Assembly: GCF_004340965.1 (NCBI RefSeq)
Contig: NZ_SLYA01000003.1
Location: 186,001 to 250,000, forward strand
Direction: 5' to 3'
Origin: Sphingomonas sp. PP-CE-1A-559
Lineage (GTDB): Bacteria > Pseudomonadota > Alphaproteobacteria > Sphingomonadales > Sphingomonadaceae
Length of the DNA: 64,000 nt
The stretch's first letter is position 1, and the number at the start of each line of letters is the position of its first letter. Positions 44,261 through 52,180 of this stretch are shown here, one piece after another. The notes under the pieces were generated by a model. It was not told the DNA's origin. It was given only the letters and a program-made list of their open reading frames with translations, and searched no databases. A program made the position numbers and the translations under genes.

Positions 44261-44968
44261 ATGACGCGTGGGGGAATAGTTGGGGTGGTTGCCGGGGCGC
44301 TTGTCGCCACCGCCGCAATCGTCGCGCCTGCCTTCGGCGCCAGCGAACAGCCCGCCCGGATCGCCAAGCATAACGTCGCCGCGGTTCGCGGTATCGGATC
44401 GTTTACCCCGGCCGCCGCCGACCCCCGCCTTGCCGCGATGTTCGCGCGCGGTGGCTTCGACGCCGGCAGCTTCAAGTTCACGCCCGCCGAGACGCGCCAG
44501 GATAACCGCGCTGTGACCGTTGCGGTCCGGGCGCAGACCAACCGCGGTGTCGCGAACACGGCCAGCCTCGCTTCGACCACGCCGACCGTCGGTATTGCGC
44601 CGATCGCGTACAACCTCGGCATGTCGGTCGGCTGGAAGCGGTTCGCGATCTCGGGTGACGTGAACAAGCTCGATCTCGGTGTGATGCCGGGTGGGCGCGA
44701 GGCGGCTGACCTTGCGGTAAGCTATAGCGCCAAGCGCTTCAGCGGCACGGTGAAGGCTGCGGCGGATCGCCCGCTGTCGAGCGCACCGCGGCTTGTCGAG
44801 GACGCGCCGAGCTATTCGGTCGATCTTGGCGGGTCTTACGCTCTGACGCGTAGCCTCGCGGTGACCGCGGGCGTGCGGTATCGGTCGGACCGCGAGCGCT
44901 TCGTGAAGGTCGATGACGATCGTCGCGACAGCCAGGCCGTGTATCTGGGCACCGCCTTCCGCTTCTAG
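44261..44968 (+). CDS. Hypothetical exported beta-rich protein
   Basis: 235 residues from MTRGGIVGVVAGALVATAAI with a signal peptide ending at AFGA-S. The second half repeats short amphipathic strands (MSVGWKRFAISGDVNKLDLG; YSVDLGGSYALTRSLAVTAG) and ends VYLGTAFRF with terminal Phe, consistent with a small outer-membrane barrel. No family name recognised. An AAGGA lies 13 bases before the ATG. Convergent with the thiamine-phosphate-synthase-like gene. Confidence 0.65.
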   Translation: MTRGGIVGVVAGALVATAAIVAPAFGASEQPARIAKHNVAAVRGIGSFTPAAADPRLAAMFARGGFDAGSFKFTPAETRQDNRAVTVAVRAQTNRGVANTASLASTTPTVGIAPIAYNLGMSVGWKRFAISGDVNKLDLGVMPGGREAADLAVSYSAKRFSGTVKAAADRPLSSAPRLVEDAPSYSVDLGGSYALTRSLAVTAGVRYRSDRERFVKVDDDRRDSQAVYLGTAFRF

Positions 44969-44981
44969 GCGTTCGACGAAG

Positions 44982-45602
44982 CTAGGCTCGTCGGGAATCG
45001 AGACCGATCGTGGCCAGCAGGATCGGGGTGGTGCGCAACTCTCCCTTCCCGTCATCCTGACTTTCGTCAGGATGACGGCGTACTATAGGCATCCAGGCAT
45101 CGATCGCGGCCCAGCCGTGGAAGCCGAAACGCTGGATGCGCCGCCAGTGCGACTCGGTCATTCCGCCTAGTGCGATCATTGGTATCCCGAGTCCGCGTCC
45201 GATCCGCATAGCCTGCGCCGGACCGATCCCCGGCGTGCCGTCGTGCGACCGGGTGGGATGGATCGGCGACACGAACAGCGCATCGGCCCCGGCGTGCTTG
45301 CCGGCCAAGGCCTCACCTCGTGAATGCGCAGGCCAGGTTCTGGTCCCATGGGTCTTTGCCCGACCATGCACGCCGTCGGCCGCGATCACAGGCTTTCCCG
45401 CCACCACGACGACCAGCCGGCGCGCCTGTGCGATCCGCTTAACCCGGCGCAGCAATGCCCGCCGATCTCGCTCGGGCGTGGCATAATGCCGAAACACCAC
45501 GCCGGATCCCGGCGGCAATCGCCTGAGCGCAGGCCACAAGGCGTCGCCCATCCGCTCGTCGGTCATCAGCCAGCGCGCGGGAATGGGGTTACGACGGGCC
45601 AC
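44982..45602 (-). CDS. Thiamine phosphate synthase-like (TenI/ThiE) protein
   Basis: 206 residues from a GTG at 45602 (ARRNPIPARWLMTDERMGDA); an ATG at 45626 would overlap the divergent yggS start, and an ATG at 45566 is also possible. TIM-barrel landmarks: LPPGSGVVFRHYATPE, GKPVIAADGVHG, ADALFVSPIHPTRSHDG and PMIALGGMTESHWRRI, the TMP-TENI pattern. It may be ThiE proper or a TenI-like relative. Its last 32 residues run through a perfect palindrome and look like an acquired tail. Confidence 0.75.
   Translation of the reverse strand: MARRNPIPARWLMTDERMGDALWPALRRLPPGSGVVFRHYATPERDRRALLRRVKRIAQARRLVVVVAGKPVIAADGVHGRAKTHGTRTWPAHSRGEALAGKHAGADALFVSPIHPTRSHDGTPGIGPAQAMRIGRGLGIPMIALGGMTESHWRRIQRFGFHGWAAIDAWMPIVRRHPDESQDDGKGELRTTPILLATIGLDSRRA
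45049..45078. repeat. Perfect 13-base hairpin inside the thiE-like gene
   Basis: CCGTCATCCTGAC at 45049-45061 and its exact complement at 45066-45078 around TTTC. On the minus strand it encodes the peptide RHPDESQDDGK about 20 codons before the stop. Similar CCGTCATGCC-type starts occur in the family E elements. Confidence 0.8.
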
Positions 45603-45624
45603 GCCGCTGCCTATAGCGCGCCGC

Positions 45625-46299
45625 ATGATTGCTGACGACACCACCAAATTGCAGGCCATCCGCACCCGGATCGCCAAGGCCGCCGAGATCGCGGATCGCC
45701 GCGCGGACGACGTGACGCTGATCGCGGTCTCCAAGACGCATCCGGTCGAGGCGATCGAACCGCTGCTCGTCGAAGGCCAGCGGGTATTCGGCGAAAACCG
45801 TGTGCAGGAAGCGTCCGAGAAATGGCCGGCGTTGCGCGAGACATATCCCGACGTCGAACTGCATCTGATCGGCCAGCTTCAGTCGAACAAGGCGGCCGAG
45901 GCGGTGGCGCTGTTCGACTGCATTCATGCGGTCGATCGCCCGTCGCTGGTCACCGCGCTGGGGAAGGCGATAGCGGCGAGCGATCGTCGGCCGGACTGTT
46001 TCCTCCAGGTCAACATTGGCGACGAACCGCAAAAGGGTGGCTGCGCGATCGCCGACCTGCCCGCGCTGGTGGAGCAGGCGCGTGCTGCCGGCCTGCCGAT
46101 CGCCGGGCTGACGTGCCTGCCGCCCGCTGACATCGAACCGGCGCCGTATTTCGCGCTGTTGGCAAAGCTCGCGCGCGATCACGGGCTGACTGGCCTCAGC
46201 ATGGGCATGTCCGACGACTTCGAAACAGCCGTGACGATCGGCGCGACTCATGTCCGCATCGGCAGCGCGCTGTTCGGCGCGCGGGGGACGGACGCATGA
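45625..46299 (+). CDS. YggS/PROSC family PLP homeostasis protein
   Basis: 224 residues from MIADDTTKLQA. Lysine for PLP in LIAVSKTHPVEAI, then GENRVQEASEKWPAL, LHLIGQLQSNKAAEAV and the phosphate loop LSMGMSDDFETAVTIGATHV. The family binds pyridoxal 5'-phosphate without known catalysis and keeps B6 pools balanced. ATGA overlap with the following HAD gene. Confidence 0.92.
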   Translation: MIADDTTKLQAIRTRIAKAAEIADRRADDVTLIAVSKTHPVEAIEPLLVEGQRVFGENRVQEASEKWPALRETYPDVELHLIGQLQSNKAAEAVALFDCIHAVDRPSLVTALGKAIAASDRRPDCFLQVNIGDEPQKGGCAIADLPALVEQARAAGLPIAGLTCLPPADIEPAPYFALLAKLARDHGLTGLSMGMSDDFETAVTIGATHVRIGSALFGARGTDA

Positions 46300-46976
46300 G
46301 CATACCGGTTCGGTTCGACGCGCTGCTATTCGATTTCGACGGCGTGCTGATCGACAGCGAAGCCGTCGGCAACCGCCACATCGCCGAATGGCTTACCGCC
46401 GCGGGGCACCCGACCAGCGCCGAAGATTCGATGGCGAATTTCATGGGGCTCGCCGGGCCGCAGTTTATCGATGCGATCGAGCGCTGGATCGACCGGCCGC
46501 TCCCCGAGGAGTTCTACGCCGCGCGGAAGGCCGAGGACGAGCGTGCGATGGCGGCTGGCGTCGACGCGATCGAAGGCGCGGTGGCGTTCGTCCGCTCGCT
46601 CCCTGTCGATTTGCCCAAGGCGATTGTGTCTTCGAGCCCGGTAGCTTGGATCGCGCGGCATCTGGAGCATATCGGCCTGCGCGATGCGTTCGGCGACCAT
46701 CTCTATAGCGGGCGTGAGCATGTGACGAACGGCAAGCCGGCGCCTGATCTGTATCTGTTCGGGGCGCGGCAACTTGGGGTCGATATCGCGCGGACGGCGA
46801 TCCTCGAGGATTCGCCGGTGGGGGCGACTGGGGCGGTGGCGTCGGGGGGCTACGTCATCGGCTTGTCGGCGGGGTCGCATTGCAATGCGGAGCATGGTGC
46901 TCGGCTTAAGGCGATCGGTGTCGACGCGCTGGCGGAGAGCTTCGACGACGTGGCGCAGTTGATCGGGACGAACTGA
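46296..46976 (+). CDS. HAD-superfamily phosphatase (beta-phosphoglucomutase-like)
   Basis: 226 residues. Motif I LLFDFDGVLIDSE (nucleophile and acid Asp), motif II ALPVDLPKAIVSSSPVAW, motif III GKPAPDLYL and motif IV ILEDSPVGATGAVASG. The cap type and sequence fit the CbbY/PGMB-like subgroup; substrate unknown. Confidence 0.85.
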   Translation: MSIPVRFDALLFDFDGVLIDSEAVGNRHIAEWLTAAGHPTSAEDSMANFMGLAGPQFIDAIERWIDRPLPEEFYAARKAEDERAMAAGVDAIEGAVAFVRSLPVDLPKAIVSSSPVAWIARHLEHIGLRDAFGDHLYSGREHVTNGKPAPDLYLFGARQLGVDIARTAILEDSPVGATGAVASGGYVIGLSAGSHCNAEHGARLKAIGVDALAESFDDVAQLIGTN

Positions 46977-46984
46977 CCGTTCCC

Positions 46985-47082
46985 GCCGTCATGCCGGGCT
47001 TGTTCCGGCATCCACCGTTCCGCATGACCATCCGCCGTTGATACGCGGCACGGTGGACCCCGGAACAAGTCCGGGGTGACGG
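46985..47082. repeat. Family E palindromic element
   Basis: Left arm GCCGTCATGCCGGGCTTGTT and on, right arm AACAAGTCCGGGGTGACGG, with CACCGTTCC and its complement inside. A copy lies at 62891-62988. Confidence 0.8.
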
Positions 47083-47105
47083 AGAGGGGATTGGCACCAC
47101 AACCC

Positions 47106-47183
47106 GTTTTCCTGCGAATGCAGGAATCCAGGGTAACCACGGACTGGGCTCGGTACCCTGGGCTCCTGCGTTCGCAGGAGAAC
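47106..47183. repeat. Family F-like palindromic element
   Basis: TTTTCCTGCGAATGCAGGA and CTCCTGCGTTCGCAGGAG ends with GGTAACC and GGTACC-like inner segments. It abuts the 3' end of ydcF (stop at 47186). Confidence 0.75.
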
Positions 47184-47185
47184 CG

Positions 47186-47698
47186 CTAACTCCGCTTCCG
47201 CCGCCAGATCGCACCGATCCCCGCGACCAGATCATACGGGATCGCCGCCGCTTCCCGCGACCGCATCTTGAACTGGTACCGCCGGCTCCCGCCATGCGGC
47301 ACGTGGATCGCGCTCGCGGGCATGCCGAGCATCGCGAACAGCATGCGGATGCGGGGCTGGTGGTAGCCGTCGGTGCAGATCATGCACTGCGCATACTGGC
47401 CCGCGCGTGCGAAAGCCGTCGCCGCGACGACGCTCTGCAACGTGTCCACGCTGGCTTCGTCGAGATGGATTCGCGACCGGTCGACCGTTTCCGCCAGGAC
47501 ATCCGCCATCACCGAGGCTTCCGAAGGCCCATGCGTGCCCTTTGCGCCCGAGCAGAACAGGTCCGCATCGACGTAGCGCGCCGCCGCGGCCGCTGCGAAT
47601 GCGATGCGGCGGGCAAGCGTCGGGCTCGGGCTGCCGTCAGGACGAACGGCCGCGCCGAACACCACGATCAAACGTCGTGAGGGTGGAATGTCGGTCAG
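47186..47698 (-). CDS. YdcF family (DUF218) protein
   Basis: 170 residues if translation starts at CTG 47698, whose last two bases form the TGA of ribA (CTGA overlap); otherwise the first usual start in frame is a TTG at about codon 10. DUF218 signature: RLIVVFGAAVRPDGSPSPTL, ADLFCSGAKGTHGPSEASVM, DEASVDTLQSVV and MICTDGYHQPRIRML. Members such as SanA and ElyC act in envelope or peptidoglycan biogenesis; substrates are unknown. Confidence 0.82.
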   Translation of the reverse strand: MTDIPPSRRLIVVFGAAVRPDGSPSPTLARRIAFAAAAAARYVDADLFCSGAKGTHGPSEASVMADVLAETVDRSRIHLDEASVDTLQSVVAATAFARAGQYAQCMICTDGYHQPRIRMLFAMLGMPASAIHVPHGGSRRYQFKMRSREAAAIPYDLVAGIGAIWRRKRS

Positions 47699-48741
47699 AA
47701 CTGATGGCCCGTGCGGTCGCGCTTGGTCGCGAGATACTGCGCGTTGTGCGGGTTCGACGGGAGGAAATGCGGTACGCGTTCGATCACGGTCACGCCTGCG
47801 GCTTCGAGCCCGGCGACCTTGGCGGGGTTGTTGGTCAGCAACCGTATTTCGCGCTGGCCGAGCAGCGTCAGCATCCGCGCCGCCACCCCGAAATCGCGCG
47901 CATCGACCGCGAAGCCGAGCCGCGTGTTCGCATCGACCGTGTCGAACCCCTGGTCCTGCAACGCATACGCGCGCAGCTTGTTGACCAGCCCGATGCCGCG
48001 GCCTTCCTGCCGCAGATAGAGCAGGATCCCCCAGCCGCCATGCTGGATCGCGTGGATCGCGGCGTGCAACTGCGGCCCGCAATCGCATTTGAGGCTGCCG
48101 AGCACGTCGCCCGTCAGGCATTCGCTGTGGAGGCGGACGAGCGGCGGCTGGCCGTTGGGCTGGCCGATCAGCAGCGCGATGTGCTCGTCCGCGCTTTCGG
48201 GGCTGCGGAAGGCGACGATCTCCGCGTCCTCCGCGCCCTCGACGGGGAGGCGTGCGCGTGCCGCGAGCGTCAGTCGGTTCGCGTCCTCGTGTGCGTCGAT
48301 GTCCGCGGTGGTTATGCGGACTTCGGGCTCGCCGGTGCCAAGGAAGAAGGCCGGCAGCAATCCCGCGATCCGGGCAAGGCGCAAGGCAGCTGCCGCCGCG
48401 TCCGGATCGGCGAGCGGGAGCGTCTGGAACGGACCCTTGAGGGGGGTGGCTAGGTCGAATTGCGGATCGGCCAACGCGGTCGCGGCGGCGAAGTCGATCC
48501 AGGGGGCGCGATCGACGAGCACGGGCTCGGTCGGATCCGCCGCCGCGATCTGGTTCGCGAGCTTCAACGTTGCCGCGCGGCCCGACGAGATCAAGACACC
48601 GCCGTTCGCATCGGGATCGAACGCGGCCAACCGCTCGGCATCCGCTGTCTCGACTGCGAGCAGGACAAGCCCGTCGATCGCGATCGGCCAGCCGCGCCTG
48701 AGCGCATCGACCGCGCGGGCGGCGGCGCGGGGATTACTCAA
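47695..48741 (-). CDS. ribA: GTP cyclohydrolase II with a degenerate RibB-like N-terminal half
   Basis: 348 residues. The C-terminal half is complete: LVRLHSECLTGDVLGSLKCD with zinc ligands Cys208, Cys219 and Cys221, then LLYLRQEGRGIGLVNKLRAY and LLTNNPAKVAGLEAAGV. The N-terminal 150 residues align in layout with DHBP synthase (VDALRRGWPIAIDGLVLLAV) but lack the acidic DDEDRENEGD motif, so that activity is probably lost. It produces the first riboflavin intermediate from GTP. Coupled to xth and ydcF by four-base overlaps. Confidence 0.92.
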   Translation of the reverse strand: MSNPRAAARAVDALRRGWPIAIDGLVLLAVETADAERLAAFDPDANGGVLISSGRAATLKLANQIAAADPTEPVLVDRAPWIDFAAATALADPQFDLATPLKGPFQTLPLADPDAAAAALRLARIAGLLPAFFLGTGEPEVRITTADIDAHEDANRLTLAARARLPVEGAEDAEIVAFRSPESADEHIALLIGQPNGQPPLVRLHSECLTGDVLGSLKCDCGPQLHAAIHAIQHGGWGILLYLRQEGRGIGLVNKLRAYALQDQGFDTVDANTRLGFAVDARDFGVAARMLTLLGQREIRLLTNNPAKVAGLEAAGVTVIERVPHFLPSNPHNAQYLATKRDRTGHQF

Positions 48742-49520
48742 AACGCGAACTCGGTCATGATCGGGACGTGGTCGGACGGCTTCAGCCAGCTTCGGCAGCG
48801 CTCATAGACGTGGTGCGACACCGCGGCTTCGGCGGCGGCACCGGTCGCCCACATATGATCGAGCCGGCGACCGCGGTCCGAGGCTGCCCAATCCTTCGCG
48901 CGGTAGCTCCACCAGGTGAACAGGCGGGCGGGGGCAGGGTGGAAGCGGCGGCCGAGATCGACCCAGTCGCCTGCCGCCTGCAACTTGCCGAGCGCCTCGA
49001 CCTCAATGGGAGTGTGGCTGACGACGTCGAGCAACTGCTTGTGGCTCCAGACGTCCGATTCGAGCGGGGCGATGTTGAAGTCGCCGACCAGGATGGTGGG
49101 GCCGGGGAGGGTTTCCGACCAGGTCGTCATGCGCTCGATGAAGTCGAGTTTCTGGCCGAACTTGGGGTTCACCTCGCGGTCGGGGACATCGCCGCCAGCG
49201 GGGACGTAGACGTTCTCGAGCCGTACGCCGTTCTCCAGCCGGACGCCGATGTGGCGCGCCTCGCTGTTCGCCTGCCAGTCGAAGCGGTCGTCCTCGACGA
49301 TCGGGACCCGGCTGAGGATCGCGACGCCATGGTGCATGCGCTGGCCGTGCAGGACGATGTGCTCGTAGCCGAGCGCGCGGAACGCCTCCAACGGGAAGTC
49401 GCCGTCGATCACCTTCGTCTCCTGCAGGCACAGGATGTCGGGCTGCTCGTCGCGCAGAAACTGTTCGACGATGGCGATCCGAAAACGGACCGAGTTGATG
49501 TTCCAGGAGACGATCTTCAC
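48738..49520 (-). CDS. xth: Exodeoxyribonuclease III
   Basis: 260 residues from a GTG at 49520 (VKIVSWNINSVRFR), the family start; longer in-frame starts would add an unconserved tail. Motifs: LCLQETKVIDGDFP (metal-binding Glu), NVYVPAGGD, LVGDFNIAP and RLDHMWAT, ending SDHVPIMTEF with the catalytic His. AP endonuclease and 3'-5' exonuclease in base excision repair. Confidence 0.93.
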   Translation of the reverse strand: MKIVSWNINSVRFRIAIVEQFLRDEQPDILCLQETKVIDGDFPLEAFRALGYEHIVLHGQRMHHGVAILSRVPIVEDDRFDWQANSEARHIGVRLENGVRLENVYVPAGGDVPDREVNPKFGQKLDFIERMTTWSETLPGPTILVGDFNIAPLESDVWSHKQLLDVVSHTPIEVEALGKLQAAGDWVDLGRRFHPAPARLFTWWSYRAKDWAASDRGRRLDHMWATGAAAEAAVSHHVYERCRSWLKPSDHVPIMTEFAF

Positions 49521-49856
49521 CGGCGCGATGTAGCGTTGCGGGGGGGTGGGGACAAGGAAGCGGGTGCGGACCTTGAAGAAGGGAGAAGGCGCCATCGGCA
49601 AAGCCGCTGTCGTCGACCGGGCTTTGCCCGTCGGCCGCGCTTGAGCGAGTCAGGCAAAATCTTTTTGCCTGCCGCTCTACGCGAAAGACCCTCGCTCCGG
49701 GGGCATGGAGCGAGGGCCAACTCAGCGTTCGTCACGCAGGCGAGAGGTGAGAAAACCATCCGGGCAACAGGGGGAAAAATCCCGAATGCCCCACATCCGC
49801 GAGCCACTCTCTAGGGGGCCGAACCTGTCGCTTGCATGAATGACACGAATTTTATG
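49521..49856. other. Intergenic stretch with two hairpins, no gene seen
   Basis: 336 bases between lolA and xth (same strand). There is a 9-base hairpin CAGGCAAAA/TTTTGCCTG at 49651-49671 and a 10-base stem at 49689-49716. Short frames exist but lack coding character. A small RNA ending at the second hairpin is possible but unsupported. Confidence 0.35.
49689..49716 (-). terminator. Hairpin downstream of lolA
   Basis: Perfect 10-base stem CCCTCGCTCC/GGAGCGAGGG with an 8-base loop, followed on the minus strand by TCTTTCGCG. It is 140 bases past the lolA stop, so it may terminate lolA or a separate short transcript. Confidence 0.5.
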
Positions 49857-50486
49857 TTATTTTCTTACACCCGTGCGGCGTGGATCGTTCCAGCGGAAGC
49901 TGTTGTCGCTGACAGGTTCGCCGAACTTCTGGTTGGTCAGGCGGATCGTCGTCCGGTTGTTCTGGCTGTCGAGCGCGACCCAGCCCTGCAGCATCAGCCC
50001 GCCCGGCGCGCTCGCGTTGCGGACGAACACCAGCGTGATCCGGCCATATTCGGGGTGCTTGGGATCGTTCGCCTCGACCGACACGATCCGCTGGTCGTAG
50101 CCGGGGACGAGTTTGGCATAGCGTGTAATGTCGCGCGTCGGATCGAGCAGCACGCCGAGCGGCGAGTTCTTGATCGGCCAGCGCTGCACCTGCTTCACCG
50201 AATAATCGATGAAGGTGAGCGCGCCGCCCTCCGCAACGATCAGGATCGGCACGCCCTTTTCATACTGGAAACGCAGCTTGCCAGGCTTCTTCAGCGTCAG
50301 CACGCCGGTCAGCACCTTGCCGTTGCGATCCGCCTGCGAGAAATTCGCGGTCATCGTCTCGACCGATTGCAGGTGCTTCTGCACGGCGGCGAGGTCACCA
50401 GTCGCCTGCGCGGCGATCGGGGAGGGCACGGCGGCGACGGACAAAGCGGCGATCGTCGCGATCACCGCGGGGCGGGTATTGAACAT
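49857..50486 (-). CDS. lolA: Outer-membrane lipoprotein carrier protein LolA
   Basis: 209 residues with a signal peptide (MFNTRPAVIATIAALSVAAV, cleavage after IAA). Mature motifs: VETMTANFSQADRNGKVLTG, KKPGKLRFQYEKGVPILIVA and DYSVKQVQRWPIKNSPL. It shuttles lipoproteins through the periplasm. The sequence is the DUF2092/LolA-like form normal in sphingomonads. Located downstream of a porin gene and ftsK, ftsK-lolA-xth being a common neighbourhood. Confidence 0.9.
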   Translation of the reverse strand: MFNTRPAVIATIAALSVAAVPSPIAAQATGDLAAVQKHLQSVETMTANFSQADRNGKVLTGVLTLKKPGKLRFQYEKGVPILIVAEGGALTFIDYSVKQVQRWPIKNSPLGVLLDPTRDITRYAKLVPGYDQRIVSVEANDPKHPEYGRITLVFVRNASAPGGLMLQGWVALDSQNNRTTIRLTNQKFGEPVSDNSFRWNDPRRTGVRK

Positions 50487-50568
50487 CGAAATCTCCTCAA
50501 GGCGCGACCGTTGCCCGCCCGCGCTTGAACCGCCACTGAATTCGGCGAGTTCCGTCAGAGCGCGCGGA

Positions 50569-51957
50569 CTACAGCGTGATCGCGCCCTTCAGGCCGAGCA
50601 CCGCGACGTCGTTCGCGTCGTGCACGCCGCCGGGGTTGTGGATGAACTGCACGTTCGGGCGCAACTCGAGCCACTTGGTCGGATGCACGCTGTAATAGAT
50701 CTCCGACGCGTATTCGGCATCCTGCACCGCGGGCCGCGCCGGATCGAGTTCCTGGCCCTTCGCCACGCGTCCGTTCACGTTGGTCCGCGCCACGCCGAAG
50801 CCGAGGATGTCGTTCGGCCGCCACGGCACCAGCCCCTTGTAGAACAGCCCGGCGGCAATCTGGTTGTCGGTGGTCGAGGTGGCGCGATCGGCCTGCGTCG
50901 CGTTGAGGAACACGCTGAGCCCGGTAACCGACTTGCCGTCTTTCGACGTGCCGGTGACCTGTTGCTGGATGTTGAGATACACCCCGTAGCGCGCGCTGCG
51001 GCGGAGCGGTTCGAGTCCGGTGATCGCGATCGGCCGGCGGTTCAGGTCGTAAAACACGTCGTCGCCGTTCGAGGTGTTGACCCAACCGCCGACCTTGTAC
51101 GCGCCGACCCGGCCGTCGTCGTCGCCGCGCCGCCATTCGGCCTCGACCGGGATCAGCGCGCCGGTCGCACCGTGGAAATGGCCGATCACGAAGTCCTTTT
51201 CGAGGTTGCGCGGGTTCACCTCGTAAGCGGCGGTCTTCAGCGTGAGGTGATCGTTGACGTCGTAGCGGAGCCGCGCGCCCCATTGGCTGACCGGCCAGTT
51301 CTGCCAGTAATCGCCATTCAGATTCCCCGGCGGCGCACCGCAAAAGCTGAGGTTCTGGAAATAGCACGAGAAGGACGCGAAATCCTCGCCCGGATTGGTG
51401 CGGCCGATCTTCAGTTCGAGCTTTTCGCCGAGCATTTGCTCGTACCAGAATTGCGTCAGCCGGACGGTCTGGCCGCGGCCGTACACTTCTTGCACCTGTT
51501 GCAGCACGCCGAGATTGGCGTCCGCACCCAGATCGCGGCCACGGCGGTAGGTGACGGTCGCCTGGAACGCGCCGCCCCTGAGGCCGACGACCTTGTCGAG
51601 ATCGAGCAGTACGCCGACGTCGAACTGGCCGGTCTCGCGCAACAGTTTCCGGTCGCCGCCGGAGAAATTATACGCGCTTTCCGAGGCATAGCGCGCGCTG
51701 AGCCCTATGCCGCGATCGGCCAGGCGTTTGCGGATATCGAACCAGTCGGCGAACAGGCCTGGGGGCGGGGTACGCTGCGTATCGGCGGTCAGCGCGGAGG
51801 GCGATAGATCGCTGTCGCGACGCACGCCGGAGCGCGGGCGGTGCTGCGTGTCGGTCGCGCTGCTGCCGGGGGTCTGCTTGGCGGTATCCTGCGCGGAGAC
51901 CTGACCGGGTATTGCGAGCGTCAACGCTGCCGCTGCACAGAACCGCCGATACCCCAT
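50569..51957 (-). CDS. Carbohydrate-selective porin, OprB family
   Basis: 462 residues from MGYRRFCAAAALTLAIPGQV behind AGGTG; signal peptide cleaved after SAQ-like. The mature part shows the OprB pattern: RGIGLSARYASESAYNFSGG, GGAFQATVTYRRGRDLGADA, KIGRTNPGEDFASFSCYFQN and NLNGDYWQNWPVSQWGARLR. These 16-strand barrels admit sugars. It is inserted between ftsK and lolA, and a family B element separates it from ftsK. Confidence 0.88.
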   Translation of the reverse strand: MGYRRFCAAAALTLAIPGQVSAQDTAKQTPGSSATDTQHRPRSGVRRDSDLSPSALTADTQRTPPPGLFADWFDIRKRLADRGIGLSARYASESAYNFSGGDRKLLRETGQFDVGVLLDLDKVVGLRGGAFQATVTYRRGRDLGADANLGVLQQVQEVYGRGQTVRLTQFWYEQMLGEKLELKIGRTNPGEDFASFSCYFQNLSFCGAPPGNLNGDYWQNWPVSQWGARLRYDVNDHLTLKTAAYEVNPRNLEKDFVIGHFHGATGALIPVEAEWRRGDDDGRVGAYKVGGWVNTSNGDDVFYDLNRRPIAITGLEPLRRSARYGVYLNIQQQVTGTSKDGKSVTGLSVFLNATQADRATSTTDNQIAAGLFYKGLVPWRPNDILGFGVARTNVNGRVAKGQELDPARPAVQDAEYASEIYYSVHPTKWLELRPNVQFIHNPGGVHDANDVAVLGLKGAITL

Positions 51958-52045
51958 CACGCACCTGTTTTTCGTAACTTGTATCAACCCCGTATACCGG
52001 GCCTTCGCAGTCCGAAACCCTCGACAAGCCAAAGGGACTCCAGGA

Positions 52046-52170
52046 ATCCTCCCCCGCCAGGGGGAGGTGGCACCGCAGGTGACGGAGGGGGAGGCACGGA
52101 GCCGAGGTGTTCGCGTGCCTCCCCCTCCGTCTGGCAAGTGCCAGCCACCTCCCCCTGGCGGGGGAGGATC
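52046..52170. repeat. Family B paired-arm palindromic element
   Basis: Same architecture as 6879-7002: ends CCTCCCCCGCCAGGGGGAGG and CCTCCCCCTGGCGGGGGAGG, interior GGTGACGGAGGGGGAGGC and CCTCCCCCTCCGTCTGGC. It lies 11 bases past the ftsK stop and upstream of the porin. Confidence 0.85.
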
Positions 52171-52180
52171 GCAATTATCG

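Noticed and set aside
49517-49807. A 96-codon minus-strand frame in the lolA-xth gap
   Set aside because: It runs through both hairpins, has an Arg/Ser/Pro-rich random-looking composition and no ribosome-binding site.
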